Assembly: GCA_964431965.1 (NCBI GenBank)
Contig: CAYSLU010000025.1
Location: 1 to 55,868 of the forward strand
Reading direction: 5' to 3'
DNA length: 55,868 nt
DNA from: CAYSLU01 sp964431965
Lineage (GTDB): Bacteria > Verrucomicrobiota > Kiritimatiellia > CAIKKV01 > CAYSLU01
Part shown: positions 17,207-26,203 of the stretch, piece after piece
Layout of the letters: every line of letters begins with the position of its first letter
How positions within the stretch are numbered: position 1 is the stretch's first letter
Notes under the pieces: model-generated
Databases searched by the model: none
What the model was told of the DNA's origin: nothing
Seen by the model: only the letters and a program-made list of their open reading frames with translations
Translations under genes and position numbers: made by a program

Positions 17207-18532
17207 CTAGTCCCCTCGCACAACCGTCACGGAGTTCAGCGACGGGCTGAAGTCCTTGGATTGGCAGGATAGCTGCGCTCGAACCTGAACGTGGCGGTTC
17301 GCGGGGAGAGCCGCATCGCGCGAAACGGGCCGCCAATCGGTCCAGTCCGCGCCGGGCGCGGGGCTCGGTCCGCTGCGCAGCGAAACGGAAACGTCCGCTT
17401 CGACAATCCCGGACGCGAAGCCGACGCTGCCATATCCGTTGCCGCAGAACCACAGGCGCCACTGGCCGTCTACGACATCCACCGTCGGATACTCGACCAT
17501 CTCGTCGTCCCACGCCGGCTTGGTGGAGACGTCGAGCGCCAGGGGAACGGGCGACCGCTCCCAATTGACGCCATCGAGGCTCTCGGCATACCGAATACGG
17601 TAGTCGGGCTTGGCATGGGAGTACCACATCTGGAATACGCCATGGTCGTACCGCACGCAGCAGCGGGAGATCACGTTGCGAGCGGGGCCTGCGCTGAAAT
17701 CATCGGTCAGAACCGGATTGGCCGGATGCTTGACCCAATCGAGACCGTTCGCGGAAGTCGCCAGGCAGATGTGAATGCTCTGGCTATCGCCGTTGAGCTT
17801 CATCGCCGTGTACCACATCCACCACCGGTCGCCGATCCGCTGCACCTCCGGCACAAAGGTGGCCCCGTCATCGGGATCGCCCGGTTCGCCGCGCGGAAGA
17901 AACGGCTCACCGGTCAGTCGCGTCCATGTCACGCCGGCGTCAACGGAGTCGGCGATAGCCATCGCCCATGTGCAGGGGCCGACGCCTCGGAAGCCCCAGC
18001 CGCTATAGAACATGCGCCAGTGCGTGTCCGTCACCTTGACGACCCGCGGCTGGTTGATCATGTTGCCTTCCCAGTTGTCGGCCCGGGGCTTCAACACGGG
18101 GCTGGCGGGGCTTTCCGTCCAAGCCAGAGGGTCGGCGATGCGCGCCTCGGCAAATCCGATGCCGGCCCCCTCCCGACCGGCATGGAACATCTTGTACGTC
18201 TTCCCGTCGGGATTCGTCATGATCGAGACGCCGTTGCACCAGTCGTCCCATCCGCCGGTCTGCTTCGGTCCGAAGATGGGATTGCCGGGGTGCTTCGCCC
18301 AGCGCTGGGGCGCCGTCCACTGCGCGATCCAATCGACGCGGGCCTTCCCTGCGGTTCCGAGGTCAACCACGGCGGACACGAACGAGCCGGCTGACTCGCC
18401 TCCGGAGCTCCGCTCAAGGCGGAGACGCCCGTTCGCGTCGAATACCAGTCCGCCAACCCGGCCTTGGTGCAGGTCCACGTTCACGCCGGAGGCAGCGGCA
18501 AGCGAGCTTGAACTCATAGCGGGATCAGTCAT
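17207..18532 (-). CDS. Five-blade propeller glycosidase-like protein (GH43/GH130-type fold)
   Basis: The start ATG at 18532 overlaps the stop of the upstream sialidase gene (ATGA), giving 441 aa; the open frame continues upstream but only as Arg-rich shadow. Repeated blade-like units are visible: WAKHPGNPIFGP, GKTYKMFHAGREG, HWRMFYSGWGF, RWWMWYTAMKLNGDS, FQMWYSHAKPDYRIRYAES and QWRLWFCGNGYGSVG. Such repeats are typical of GH43/GH32/GH130-type propellers. A specific catalytic triad cannot be assigned by eye, so the activity may be hydrolase, phosphorylase or none. No signal peptide. It is probably co-translated with the sialidase/LamG protein. Confidence 0.7.
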   Translation of the reverse strand: MTDPAMSSSSLAAASGVNVDLHQGRVGGLVFDANGRLRLERSSGGESAGSFVSAVVDLGTAGKARVDWIAQWTAPQRWAKHPGNPIFGPKQTGGWDDWCNGVSIMTNPDGKTYKMFHAGREGAGIGFAEARIADPLAWTESPASPVLKPRADNWEGNMINQPRVVKVTDTHWRMFYSGWGFRGVGPCTWAMAIADSVDAGVTWTRLTGEPFLPRGEPGDPDDGATFVPEVQRIGDRWWMWYTAMKLNGDSQSIHICLATSANGLDWVKHPANPVLTDDFSAGPARNVISRCCVRYDHGVFQMWYSHAKPDYRIRYAESLDGVNWERSPVPLALDVSTKPAWDDEMVEYPTVDVVDGQWRLWFCGNGYGSVGFASGIVEADVSVSLRSGPSPAPGADWTDWRPVSRDAALPANRHVQVRAQLSCQSKDFSPSLNSVTVVRGD

Positions 18533-20370
18533 GAGCCCTTCCTTGCCGCCTTTGCCTGGAGGACGGCTTCGCTGGTGCGCAGGCAGCGGGCGTAGATGCG
18601 AACCGATCGGATGCGGCCGGTCAGCGATGGGCCGATGCGCAACTCGGGGCCGCCGGCGGCGCCGCGGAGGTGCGGGCTGAACCGACTCCACCCGAACTGG
18701 CGCCACTCCCCGCCGTCGCAAAACCGGCCGTCGACCACAAAGCTGATGATCTTCGGGCCTCCGTCCACGTTGACCACCACATGATGCCACACGCCAGGCC
18801 GGAACACGGGGTCACTCTCGCCCTGTTGCACCGTCTGGCCGTCGCTCAACACAATCTCGAGCGTCTTCCGCGTCGTTGTCGCCAGACAGAAACCCCGCCC
18901 GTCGGGCGTGCGGCTGTCCAATACGACCTGTCCGGCCCGCCGGGAGTCGAATCGGGCGCACAGCTCGATCGCAAAGCCGCGCCGCATGTCCTTGCCGCGG
19001 TAGTCGGGCTGGCTATGGTCTCGCGCTGTGAACGCCGGAAGAGCCGGCATGGGCGCGGCGCGCGGCACGCGACGCCCCCGGGCCGGCAGGTCCAGAAGCA
19101 GGCCGTCGCGGCCCGCCGCTGAAACCGACGGTCCGCGCGCGCCCAGCGACGCCTCCAGCCCCTGCCACATGCCTTCGAGCAATGACGCGTCCACCTCGTG
19201 CAGGCGCGCCGTGTCCTTCTGCGTCTCGGTCAGGTAGCAGCGGCCATCCTCCTCGATCAGATCCGGGTAGCTCATCCGGATGTACGGATCGTCCTCGTAG
19301 AGCGCGATCTCGGGCTCAGACCACGCGATTACCCGGCCCGTCGGCGAGTCGACTTCGACGCCGCCGCAGAGCCAGGCCGGGTTGCGGTCCTCGTAAGCAA
19401 TTCCGAGCCGGTCCGGCCGCTCGCCGATGAAGCGGCCGCCGTGGTTGTGGAACCAATAGAGGTACTTTCCGTTCGCGCAACGCCACTGGAAGTTCGCGGC
19501 GCGCGGATGCTTCATCAGCCGGCCGGACGCGAAGCGGCGGTACCGGGGCGGCTCCCACGTGCGACCCCCGTCGCGGCTGTATGCCTCGACCGGATAGCCA
19601 TCCACCGTCCGATACGCGGCGCTGATCGAGCCGTCGCTGAGCACGCAGTAACTCTGCTCCTCGCTGATCGGCCCTCCGCCCGGCGGCGCGCGCAGCCCGA
19701 CCTCACCCTCGGGCAGCGTTTCCCACTCGATGAGCTCCGGCGCCGGCTCCGTCAGCAGGTTCGGGCTCCGCAGCAGCGCGCCTTCGGATTGTGCGAAGAA
19801 CCCGTCGCCGATCCGGCCGACCTTGATCAGGGGGACATACGCCGACCCGTCACGCACGAACGGCTTCGCCACGTTCCAAAAGAATCGGATCTGCCCGCCG
19901 TAGACGTTCTCTCGGTCGCACGCGAAGGCGCGGACCGGTATGGGGTAGCGTGCGTCGGACCATGTGCGCCCGTGGTCGTCCGAGAACTTGAACACGTAGT
20001 AGCCGAGCGAGTCCACGCGGGACACCGGGGCCTTCGTGTCGTGGCGACGGATCTCGCGCACGTTGTCGGTGTTGTGGTTGTAGAAGATGTAGACGCGGCC
20101 GGACGGAGCTTTGAGCAGAACGGCGTACGACGCCTCCGGCCCGTCGGGAGGCTCGATGCGGACGGGGGGCGACCAGGAGCGCCCCTGGTCGATGCTCCGC
20201 ATGGTGATCACGTGCTGCCCGCGCTGGCCTTCGTGGCCGGCGCCCGTCGTGACGGCGCACAGCCATGCTCCGTCGTCCGTCCGCACAATGTACGGCTGAT
20301 CGCTGTAGAACTCGGTCGGGATCGTCCGACCCTCGCCGATCCAGCGCGGATCTGCTCCGGGCTCGCTCAT
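18529..20370 (-). CDS. Sialidase-like propeller with C-terminal LamG-type domain
   Basis: This 613-aa protein has an N-terminal sialidase-like propeller (about residues 1-400) with Asp boxes SIDQGRSW, SDDHGRTW and SRDGGRTW. There is an early Arg after the first strand (DQPYIVRTDDGAW). Residues about 450-605 resemble a concanavalin-A/LamG jelly roll (FAIELCARFDSRRAGQVVLDS, WHHVVVNVDGG, GRIRSVRIYARCL). It has no signal peptide. The downstream propeller gene overlaps its stop. Expected role is cleavage or binding of sialic-acid-like or other acidic terminal sugars, but Asp-box propellers include many non-sialidases. Confidence 0.75.
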   Translation of the reverse strand: MSEPGADPRWIGEGRTIPTEFYSDQPYIVRTDDGAWLCAVTTGAGHEGQRGQHVITMRSIDQGRSWSPPVRIEPPDGPEASYAVLLKAPSGRVYIFYNHNTDNVREIRRHDTKAPVSRVDSLGYYVFKFSDDHGRTWSDARYPIPVRAFACDRENVYGGQIRFFWNVAKPFVRDGSAYVPLIKVGRIGDGFFAQSEGALLRSPNLLTEPAPELIEWETLPEGEVGLRAPPGGGPISEEQSYCVLSDGSISAAYRTVDGYPVEAYSRDGGRTWEPPRYRRFASGRLMKHPRAANFQWRCANGKYLYWFHNHGGRFIGERPDRLGIAYEDRNPAWLCGGVEVDSPTGRVIAWSEPEIALYEDDPYIRMSYPDLIEEDGRCYLTETQKDTARLHEVDASLLEGMWQGLEASLGARGPSVSAAGRDGLLLDLPARGRRVPRAAPMPALPAFTARDHSQPDYRGKDMRRGFAIELCARFDSRRAGQVVLDSRTPDGRGFCLATTTRKTLEIVLSDGQTVQQGESDPVFRPGVWHHVVVNVDGGPKIISFVVDGRFCDGGEWRQFGWSRFSPHLRGAAGGPELRIGPSLTGRIRSVRIYARCLRTSEAVLQAKAARKGS

Positions 20371-20408
20371 GACGCTGTCACCTCGATATTGGGTCCGTAT
20401 TGCGGGAC

Positions 20409-20476
20409 GTAGCCGCGGGCGTACGCCCGTGGCCGGGGACGGCGCCCAAGAGCCACGCGCTTACGCGCGCGGCTAC
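20409..20476. repeat. Two tandem REP-like hairpins in inverted orientation
   Basis: The 25-nt units at 20409-20433 and 20452-20476 match each other in inverted orientation at 22 of 25 positions. Each unit is itself an imperfect palindrome (GCCGCGGGCGT/ACGCCCGTGGC and GCCACGCGC/GCGCGCGGC), so the pair forms either two small hairpins or one long one. They are separated by 18 bp. This is the layout of bacterial REP/BIME elements. It lies between the divergent sialidase and isomerase genes, 117 bp before the isomerase start. Confidence 0.65.
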
Positions 20477-20592
20477 ACCGCCGGCCGCCTTCGTCGGCTC
20501 TCCATCACTGACCGGCACGCCCCTCGCGGGTTTGCACTTGGAGCCAGACTATAGGCCCAGTATTGTTTCGCGGCAACAGAAGGAGGACGGGC

Positions 20593-21411
20593 ATGCAGAT
20601 CGGCGTCATGAACGGGCTTCGCAACGGCGGCAAGTGCTTCGACCACGTGGCTCAGTTCGGGCTGCGTACGTGCCAGCTGGTGAGCTGGGACCGCAGCCAG
20701 GCCACGCGCGAGAACGCGGAAGTCGTCGCGCGCGAGTCGAAGGCATCGGGCGTGCGCGTGTGCTCCGTGTGGAGCGGCGTGCCCGGCCCCGCCGAGTGGA
20801 ACTTCACGAAGGGGCCGCTCACGCTCGGCCTCGTGCCGGCCGAATACCGCGCCGATCGGGTCGCAGCGCTCAAGCAGTGGGCCGACTTCGCCTCCTGGAT
20901 CAAGGCCCCGGCGATCATCACGCACTGCGGGTTCATCCCCGAGAACATGACCGATCCGGAGTACGGCCCCATCGTCGATGCCATCCGCGACGTGGCGGAG
21001 TACTGCAAGGCGCGCGGCCTCGGGTTCTGGTTCGAGACCGGCCAGGAGACGCCGATCGTTCTGCTCCGCACGATCGAGCGCGTCGGCACCGGCAACCTGG
21101 GCATCAACCTCGACCCCGCCAACCTGATCCTGTACGGCAAGGGCAACCCGATCGACGCGCTGGACGTATTCGGCCAGTACGTGCGCAACGTGCACGTGAA
21201 GGACGGGTTCTACCCGACCGACGGCGAGAAGCTCGGACGAGAGGTCCTGGTCGGCACGGGCCGCGTGCGTTTCCCGGAGTTCATGGCCCGCCTGCGCGAG
21301 GTCGGGTTCACCGGCGAGCTGATCATCGAGCGCGAGATCAGCGGAGAGCAGCAGGCCGCCGATATCCGGAAGACCGTCGATTACCTGAAGACGCTCGGCG
21401 CGACGGTCTGA
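20593..21411 (+). CDS. Sugar phosphate isomerase/epimerase-like TIM barrel protein
   Basis: With ATG 20593 the protein is 272 aa; AGAAGGAGGA lies upstream, so this start is preferred over the ATG 30 bases earlier. It is a xylose-isomerase-like (AP endonuclease 2 fold) barrel. Visible are a metal Glu in FWFETGQE, NLGINLDPANLILYG, HVKDGFYPTDG, and the late Glu in GELIIEREIS. The N-terminus (MQIGVMNGLRNGGKCFDHV) carries no signal peptide. Family members isomerise or epimerise sugars, inositols or hydroxypyruvate; the substrate is unknown here. Position next to sialidase-like genes suggests catabolism of a released sugar. Confidence 0.85.
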   Translation: MQIGVMNGLRNGGKCFDHVAQFGLRTCQLVSWDRSQATRENAEVVARESKASGVRVCSVWSGVPGPAEWNFTKGPLTLGLVPAEYRADRVAALKQWADFASWIKAPAIITHCGFIPENMTDPEYGPIVDAIRDVAEYCKARGLGFWFETGQETPIVLLRTIERVGTGNLGINLDPANLILYGKGNPIDALDVFGQYVRNVHVKDGFYPTDGEKLGREVLVGTGRVRFPEFMARLREVGFTGELIIEREISGEQQAADIRKTVDYLKTLGATV

Positions 21412-21416
21412 GGCTG

Positions 21417-21479
21417 GGCCTGCAGGCCGGAGGATGAGGAAGCTATTCCTTCATCCCCCGCCCCGGCCTTCCGCAGGCC
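21417..21479. terminator. Bidirectional stem-loop between convergent genes
   Basis: Outer arms GGCCTGC (21417-21423) and GCAGGCC (21473-21479) enclose inner arms GGATGAGGAA and TTCCTTCATCC around a short GCTA loop. The long hairpin fills the gap between the isomerase stop (21411) and the stop of the convergent barrel gene (21481). No strong T-run is visible. Confidence 0.6.
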
Positions 21480-21480
21480 G

Positions 21481-22293
21481 TCAGAACGTGTAGCTCGCCG
21501 TCAGGCCGCCCCAGACGGACGTGTCGTCCCAGTAGTAGCTGGCCGCCGCATCGCGGATGTCGGAATCCCACAGCCACATGTAGTTGACGGACGCGCTCGT
21601 CTCGAGCGACTCGGACCACGCATAGGCCAGCGAGGCGTAGACGTTGCCGTCATTCATGGCCGCATCGTTTACACCGAAATTGTAGTCGTTGTTCTTCGCA
21701 TTGCCCCATCCGGCCAGGAAGCCGGGTGTCAGGGCGAGCTTCTCGCCAAGCGCAATCTCGTACTCAACCCCGAGGTTGACGTAGAGCCCGTCAGCGGCAT
21801 CCAAGTCGTAAAACGCGGAAACCCACGGCTGGAGCGCCGAATCCTCGGTCGCGCCGACGATCAGATACGCCTCGCGCGTGCTGTCCGACTCCAGGCCGGG
21901 CGGCACTCCCGGCGTGCCGGCTTCGGGATCGGCCACCGGCTTGAGCGTGTTCGGAAACACGTATTCGATCAGGCCGCCTTCCACCGCGCACCGCCCGAAC
22001 TCGCGGCGGTAGCCGATGGTCAGATCCAGCTCATAGAAATCGGGGTCCTCGGTCGTCCGGTCCGTGAGGCCGTAGTCGCCCCAGATGTTGACCAGGAATC
22101 CGTTCTTGGACACCTCCAGCATGGGCTGCGCCACGGCGCGGTCGTCCGCCACCTGTCCTCGCGCGACGTAGGCCGAGAGAACGCTCACATCGGCGGACAC
22201 CTCCACGGGCTCCGAGGCATCCTGATCGGCCGCTGCCGCCAGACTCGCCGCCACGGCCATCGCCAGACCCGCCGCCACCTGCTTCCGCTTCAT
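21481..22293 (-). CDS. Outer-membrane beta-barrel protein
   Basis: Starting at ATG 22293 (AAAGGGGACAGC just upstream) the product is 270 aa with a clear signal peptide (MKRKQVAAGLAMAVAASLAAAA). The mature part alternates polar and hydrophobic residues, with aromatic-rich strands such as LLSAYVARGQ-type, GFLVNIWGDYG, FYELDLTIGYRREF and ASVNYMWLWDSDI, and ends in a C-terminal Phe (GGLTASYTF), the signal for BAM-dependent insertion. The N-terminal strand pattern resembles the gcw_chp family of proteobacterial barrels. Function is unknown; it could be a small porin. It is convergent with the isomerase gene. Confidence 0.8.
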   Translation of the reverse strand: MKRKQVAAGLAMAVAASLAAAADQDASEPVEVSADVSVLSAYVARGQVADDRAVAQPMLEVSKNGFLVNIWGDYGLTDRTTEDPDFYELDLTIGYRREFGRCAVEGGLIEYVFPNTLKPVADPEAGTPGVPPGLESDSTREAYLIVGATEDSALQPWVSAFYDLDAADGLYVNLGVEYEIALGEKLALTPGFLAGWGNAKNNDYNFGVNDAAMNDGNVYASLAYAWSESLETSASVNYMWLWDSDIRDAAASYYWDDTSVWGGLTASYTF

Positions 22294-22421
22294 GCTGTCC
22301 CCTTTCTGCATTGCTGATCCGTCCAACGCAGCGCCGCCGGCAGCTGCCGGCCGCCACGCCAAATCGCCTCCATAATAGCCGCGGAAGCGCGCAACGCCAG
22401 CACGAGAGCGCCAAATCGTGT

Positions 22422-22449
22422 TTGAAAACGAACCGGCAGCCGCTAGACT
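22422..22449 (+). promoter_or_regulatory. Putative serC promoter
   Basis: TTGAAA at 22422-22427 and TAGACT at 22444-22449 have a 16-bp spacer. The predicted start is near 22456, giving a leader of about 40 nt that includes the palindrome at 22466-22477. Confidence 0.5.
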
Positions 22450-22465
22450 ACTGCGCTCAATCTGG

Positions 22466-22477
22466 GTGACCGGTCAC
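22466..22477. promoter_or_regulatory. Perfect 12-bp palindrome in the serC leader (possible operator)
   Basis: GTGACCGGTCAC is a perfect palindrome located 16 bp after the putative -10 box and 18 bp before the serC ATG. The position suits a repressor site, but no cognate regulator is present in the window. Confidence 0.35.
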
Positions 22478-22494
22478 AAGACGAGGTATTGATC

Positions 22495-23574
22495 ATGGCG
22501 CGTGTTTTCAATTTCGGGGCGGGTCCGGCGGTCCTCCCGCTGGAGGTGCTGGAAGAAGCTCAGCGCGAGCTGCTCGACTACAAGGGATCGGGCATGTCCA
22601 TCCTCGAGCACAGTCACCGGGGCAAGGAGTATGACGCCGTCCACACCGAGGCGGTGGCCAACCTGCGCGAGCTGTTCGGGCTGACCGACGACTACGCCGT
22701 GCTGTTTCTGCAGGGCGGCGCCAGCGGGCAGTTCGCCATGCTCCCGCTCAACCTGCTGACGCCGGGCTCATCCGCGGACTACGTCAACTCCGGCGCCTGG
22801 GCCAAGAAGGCGATCAGCGAGGCCAAGATCATCGGCAAGGTCAACGTCGCCTCTGACGTGTCGGCAGCGAAGCCCGCCCGGATGCCCCGGCCCGACGAGC
22901 TGAAGCTGACGCCCGGCGCGGCGTATGTGCATGTGACCTCGAACGAGACCATCGATGGCACGCAGATGAAGGCGTTCCCGAAGACGGACGCGCCGCTCGT
23001 GGCCGACATGTCCTCGGACATCCTGTCCCGGCCATTCGACATCCGCCAGTTCGGCCTGATCTACGCCGGGGCGCAGAAGAACCTCGGCCCCTCGGGTGTC
23101 GCGATTGTGATCATCCGGAAGGACTTGGCGGCGCGCTGTCCGGCCACGGTGCCGAAGTTCCTGCGGTATGCCACGCATATCGAGGAGGACTCGCTCTACA
23201 ACACGCCGTCGACGTTCACGATCTACCTGATCATGCTGGTCACCCGCTGGCTGCGCAAGAACGGCCTCACGGCGATGCATCGCCGCAACGTCGAAAAGGC
23301 CGGGAAGCTCTACGCCGCCATCGACAACAGCGGCGGGTTCTATCGTGGGACCGCCGCTCCAGACTCGCGCTCGGACATGAACGTCACGTACCGCCTGCCC
23401 ACCGAGCCGCTTGAAGACGCGTTCGTGAAGGAAGCCTCGAAGCTGGGCATGAAAGCGCTGAAGGGGCACCGCTCCGTCGGCGGCATCCGCGCGTCGATCT
23501 ACAACGCCTTCCCGCCCGAAGGCGTTGACGCCCTCGTCTCGTTCATGCATGATTTCGCGAAACGGAACGGCTGA
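22495..23574 (+). CDS. serC: Phosphoserine aminotransferase
   Basis: SerC converts 3-phosphohydroxypyruvate and glutamate to phosphoserine, and also acts in pyridoxal phosphate synthesis in some bacteria. The 359-aa protein has the typical start VFNFGAGPAVLP, GMSILEHSHRGKEY, FLQGGASGQFAMLPLNLL, and the PLP-binding lysine in YAGAQKNLGPSG. The C-terminal GHRSVGGIRASIYNAFP is also a hallmark. ATG 22495 is chosen because GAGG precedes it at about 9 bases; an in-frame TTG two codons upstream is less likely. It is followed 17 bp later by tRNA-Arg. serA and serB are not in the window. Confidence 0.95.
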   Translation: MARVFNFGAGPAVLPLEVLEEAQRELLDYKGSGMSILEHSHRGKEYDAVHTEAVANLRELFGLTDDYAVLFLQGGASGQFAMLPLNLLTPGSSADYVNSGAWAKKAISEAKIIGKVNVASDVSAAKPARMPRPDELKLTPGAAYVHVTSNETIDGTQMKAFPKTDAPLVADMSSDILSRPFDIRQFGLIYAGAQKNLGPSGVAIVIIRKDLAARCPATVPKFLRYATHIEEDSLYNTPSTFTIYLIMLVTRWLRKNGLTAMHRRNVEKAGKLYAAIDNSGGFYRGTAAPDSRSDMNVTYRLPTEPLEDAFVKEASKLGMKALKGHRSVGGIRASIYNAFPPEGVDALVSFMHDFAKRNG

Positions 23575-23591
23575 CCGCCGGTCCGATCGAT

Positions 23592-23668
<77 letters not shown>

Positions 23669-23684
23669 CCCTCCCGGACTGCGC

Positions 23685-23706
23685 GCCGCACGGCCCCGGC
23701 TGCGGC
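23685..23706 (+). terminator. Possible GC hairpin after tRNA-Arg
   Basis: GCCGCA at 23685-23690 pairs with TGCGGC at 23701-23706 around a 10-nt loop. It lies 16 bp after the tRNA 3' end and before the convergent GH95 gene. There is no T-run, so this is tentative. Confidence 0.3.
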
Positions 23707-23732
23707 AGGGCGGCCGGCGCTCAAGGCACCGG

Positions 23733-26150
23733 CTATTTCATGCGGTACAGGCACCCCTCCCGGGTGGAAAAGACCATGTCACGCCCGTCGCGCCGCACCG
23801 GCACGCTCCGGCCGTTGCACGACACATGCGGCGCTCGGCTCCCGTCCCAGCGCACCCGGCAGGGTTCGCCCCCGAGGCTCCGGATCTCCGCCCGCACCCC
23901 CGTCTGTGGAGCCCATGATGCCGAGACGATGAACCCGCCCCGGGCCGGAAGCCCGCGGAAGGCCCCGCGCTTCCGCTTCGGCCAGCACGGGAACAGGCGA
24001 ATCACGCCTCCCTGGCTCTGGAGCAGCATCTCCGTGGTGGCGACGACGCCGAGATAGTTGTCCTCCGGCACCCGCGCCGAATCCGGCAGGAGGTGCACCC
24101 AGTGCGTGGTCCGGGCATGGCCTGCGGGGAACCGCTCCTTGAGGATGATGTCACGGGCCGTCTGGAACGCGCCTTTGAGCCCCATGCGCAACGCCGGTAT
24201 CGCGCACCACCAGTGGTGAATCCAGGTCACCTCCGGGTGCAGTTCCTGCCAGCGCATCCGCGTCATGATCTCCCGAAGCGCCGGAGCGACGCCCGACGTC
24301 TCGTCTCCATCGACGTACTCGCCGGGGAACACCGTCCAGGCGGCCGCCACCGCCTGTCCGGCTCGCACCTGGTTCGCGCCGCGCCACGTCTCGGTGTTGT
24401 GTGGCGCATCGTTCCGGTCCGCGTAGATCCAGAACCCTCCTTCCGGAAGCCGTTCGACGCGTACCGGCCGGATTTTCGAGAGCGCCCATTCCCAGCGCGT
24501 GCGCCAGGCCGCATCAACTCGTAGTGTCTGCGAGGCGTCGATCGCCCACCGAAAGCTGTTCCGGAGCAGAATCAGGTCGATGAACGGGTCGCGATTGTGG
24601 CTGAAATCCCGCGTCCAGGCCGGACTCTCCAAGTTCAACGAGGGGTAGAGATCACCATCGGTATCGAGGTACTTCCTCAGGTATCGCCAATACGAGCAAG
24701 CCGCTTCCTTGAAGTAGGGATAGGCTTGCTCCCTGAGGAAGCGCCGGTCGCGGAAGTACTCCCATCGCCACCACAGCGGCTGTCCATGCCAGCCGGTCAT
24801 CCCCAGCGCGCGACCGCACTGGTTCGAGCTGGCCTGGCGGTGCGGCGCCTGAAATGGGAACAGCCAGTGCGGCGAATGGACGCCCCTGAACCCGAACGTG
24901 ATCCTCGCCAGATGCCGGAAGGCGGGCCGCATGCCACGAAGCCAGTCCACGTACGCATCATTCCATTCGGGATGGTTGGTCGGGAGCGATGCCAGGAACA
25001 TCTTCTGGATGTTCATGTTCACCGTATAGCCGCTGTGCCCGGTATGAGCATCCCACGGCGGGATATTGGCGTCACCGGTTGGCGCCACCGCCGTCGGCGA
25101 GATCAGACATGCCAGGGCGTAGAGGTTCCGGTACCAGCTCGCTTCGAGCGCCTTGTCCGACAGTTCGATGCCCGATCGGTCCCAGAAGCCAGCCCACGAC
25201 TTCTCGTGCACGCCCCGCGCTCGTTCATATGCCGGTTCCGTCGCCGAACCCGCCAGCCGCCGAGCCCGCTCGAGGCTGCCCCGGGAGCGCGCGGGTCTCC
25301 CGCGGCCATCCCGATCAGTGGCCACACCCACTGCAAAGTGCAGGGAGTGCCCCGCCTGAAGCTCGCATGCCTGCCACAGCCGGAACGGATGGGCCGACAC
25401 CCGGTGCACCGTCCGGCCCGGACCCGGCTGCGGAAATGCGGCCGCCAGGTGCCACTGGAACGCCTTCGCCCCGTAGCCGGCGGGAATGGTCTGCGACACG
25501 GCTCCGTGCCAATCGTCAAACCGACGGACCTGGGCCTGCGGCACCGTGCCATCCATGCCGTCCGGCGGCTTCTCCACGCACAGGCGAACCGCGCCGAATA
25601 CGCGCTCTTGCGTCAAACGCATTCGGATCGCGTTCGCATTCCGATCAATGAACGCCTCGATCCGGAGCACGCCCACCCCGTGCCAGCCGAAATCCATCTC
25701 GAACTCGGACGTCACGACGCCGTTCCGAATGTCCACGACCGTGCGGATCTTCGTGGAACTCGTCCCCGAGTGGAATATCCGGATCAGGCCGGCTGGCTTG
25801 GGGCACGGGAACAAGTGCCGCTCCCACCCAGGCCCATGGTCGACGTACCGCAGGCCTTTCGGGGGCGTGCGGTCGAACGTCGGCTGGCCCCGGTAGTTCG
25901 GGCCCTCAAGCCTGAAGCCATGGTCGCGCGACATCCGGATCAGGTCATCCTGGGTAACAACCCAATCCTGGGCGACGTGGTCGAATCGGGCGTCCCAGAT
26001 ATCGTTCTTGCCCAGGTGCAGACGGAACTCATTCTGGAACACCTGAACCAGCGCACCGAGATCGCCGTTCCCGAGCGCCGGCGCCTCATGGATGCTGTTG
26101 ACAGGCCCTTTGAACTGAAGGCCGTGCGCGCTCTTCGCGGTCGTGTTCAT
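23733..26150 (-). CDS. GH95-like glycoside hydrolase
   Basis: This 805-aa protein has the GH95 layout. The N-terminal beta domain starts with SIHEAPALGNGDLGALV, matching the family start ...LPLGNGxLGAMV. A central (alpha/alpha)6 barrel has SGYTVNMNIQKMFLASLPTNHPEW and FLREQAYPYFKEAACSYWRYL. The C-terminal part (GGVIRLFPCWPKRKRGAFRGLPARGGFIVSASW) matches the typical end. GH95 enzymes remove alpha-1,2-L-fucose or alpha-L-galactose. No clear signal peptide is seen, which is unusual for the family, so it may act inside the cell or be mis-started. Sequence departs from typical members in the middle, so substrate is uncertain. Confidence 0.75.
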   Translation of the reverse strand: MNTTAKSAHGLQFKGPVNSIHEAPALGNGDLGALVQVFQNEFRLHLGKNDIWDARFDHVAQDWVVTQDDLIRMSRDHGFRLEGPNYRGQPTFDRTPPKGLRYVDHGPGWERHLFPCPKPAGLIRIFHSGTSSTKIRTVVDIRNGVVTSEFEMDFGWHGVGVLRIEAFIDRNANAIRMRLTQERVFGAVRLCVEKPPDGMDGTVPQAQVRRFDDWHGAVSQTIPAGYGAKAFQWHLAAAFPQPGPGRTVHRVSAHPFRLWQACELQAGHSLHFAVGVATDRDGRGRPARSRGSLERARRLAGSATEPAYERARGVHEKSWAGFWDRSGIELSDKALEASWYRNLYALACLISPTAVAPTGDANIPPWDAHTGHSGYTVNMNIQKMFLASLPTNHPEWNDAYVDWLRGMRPAFRHLARITFGFRGVHSPHWLFPFQAPHRQASSNQCGRALGMTGWHGQPLWWRWEYFRDRRFLREQAYPYFKEAACSYWRYLRKYLDTDGDLYPSLNLESPAWTRDFSHNRDPFIDLILLRNSFRWAIDASQTLRVDAAWRTRWEWALSKIRPVRVERLPEGGFWIYADRNDAPHNTETWRGANQVRAGQAVAAAWTVFPGEYVDGDETSGVAPALREIMTRMRWQELHPEVTWIHHWWCAIPALRMGLKGAFQTARDIILKERFPAGHARTTHWVHLLPDSARVPEDNYLGVVATTEMLLQSQGGVIRLFPCWPKRKRGAFRGLPARGGFIVSASWAPQTGVRAEIRSLGGEPCRVRWDGSRAPHVSCNGRSVPVRRDGRDMVFSTREGCLYRMK

Positions 26151-26203
26151 ACGTCAGCCTGGCCTCGCCGCTCCAGCAACCGCCGGGGAGAATCGATGCC
26201 CCG

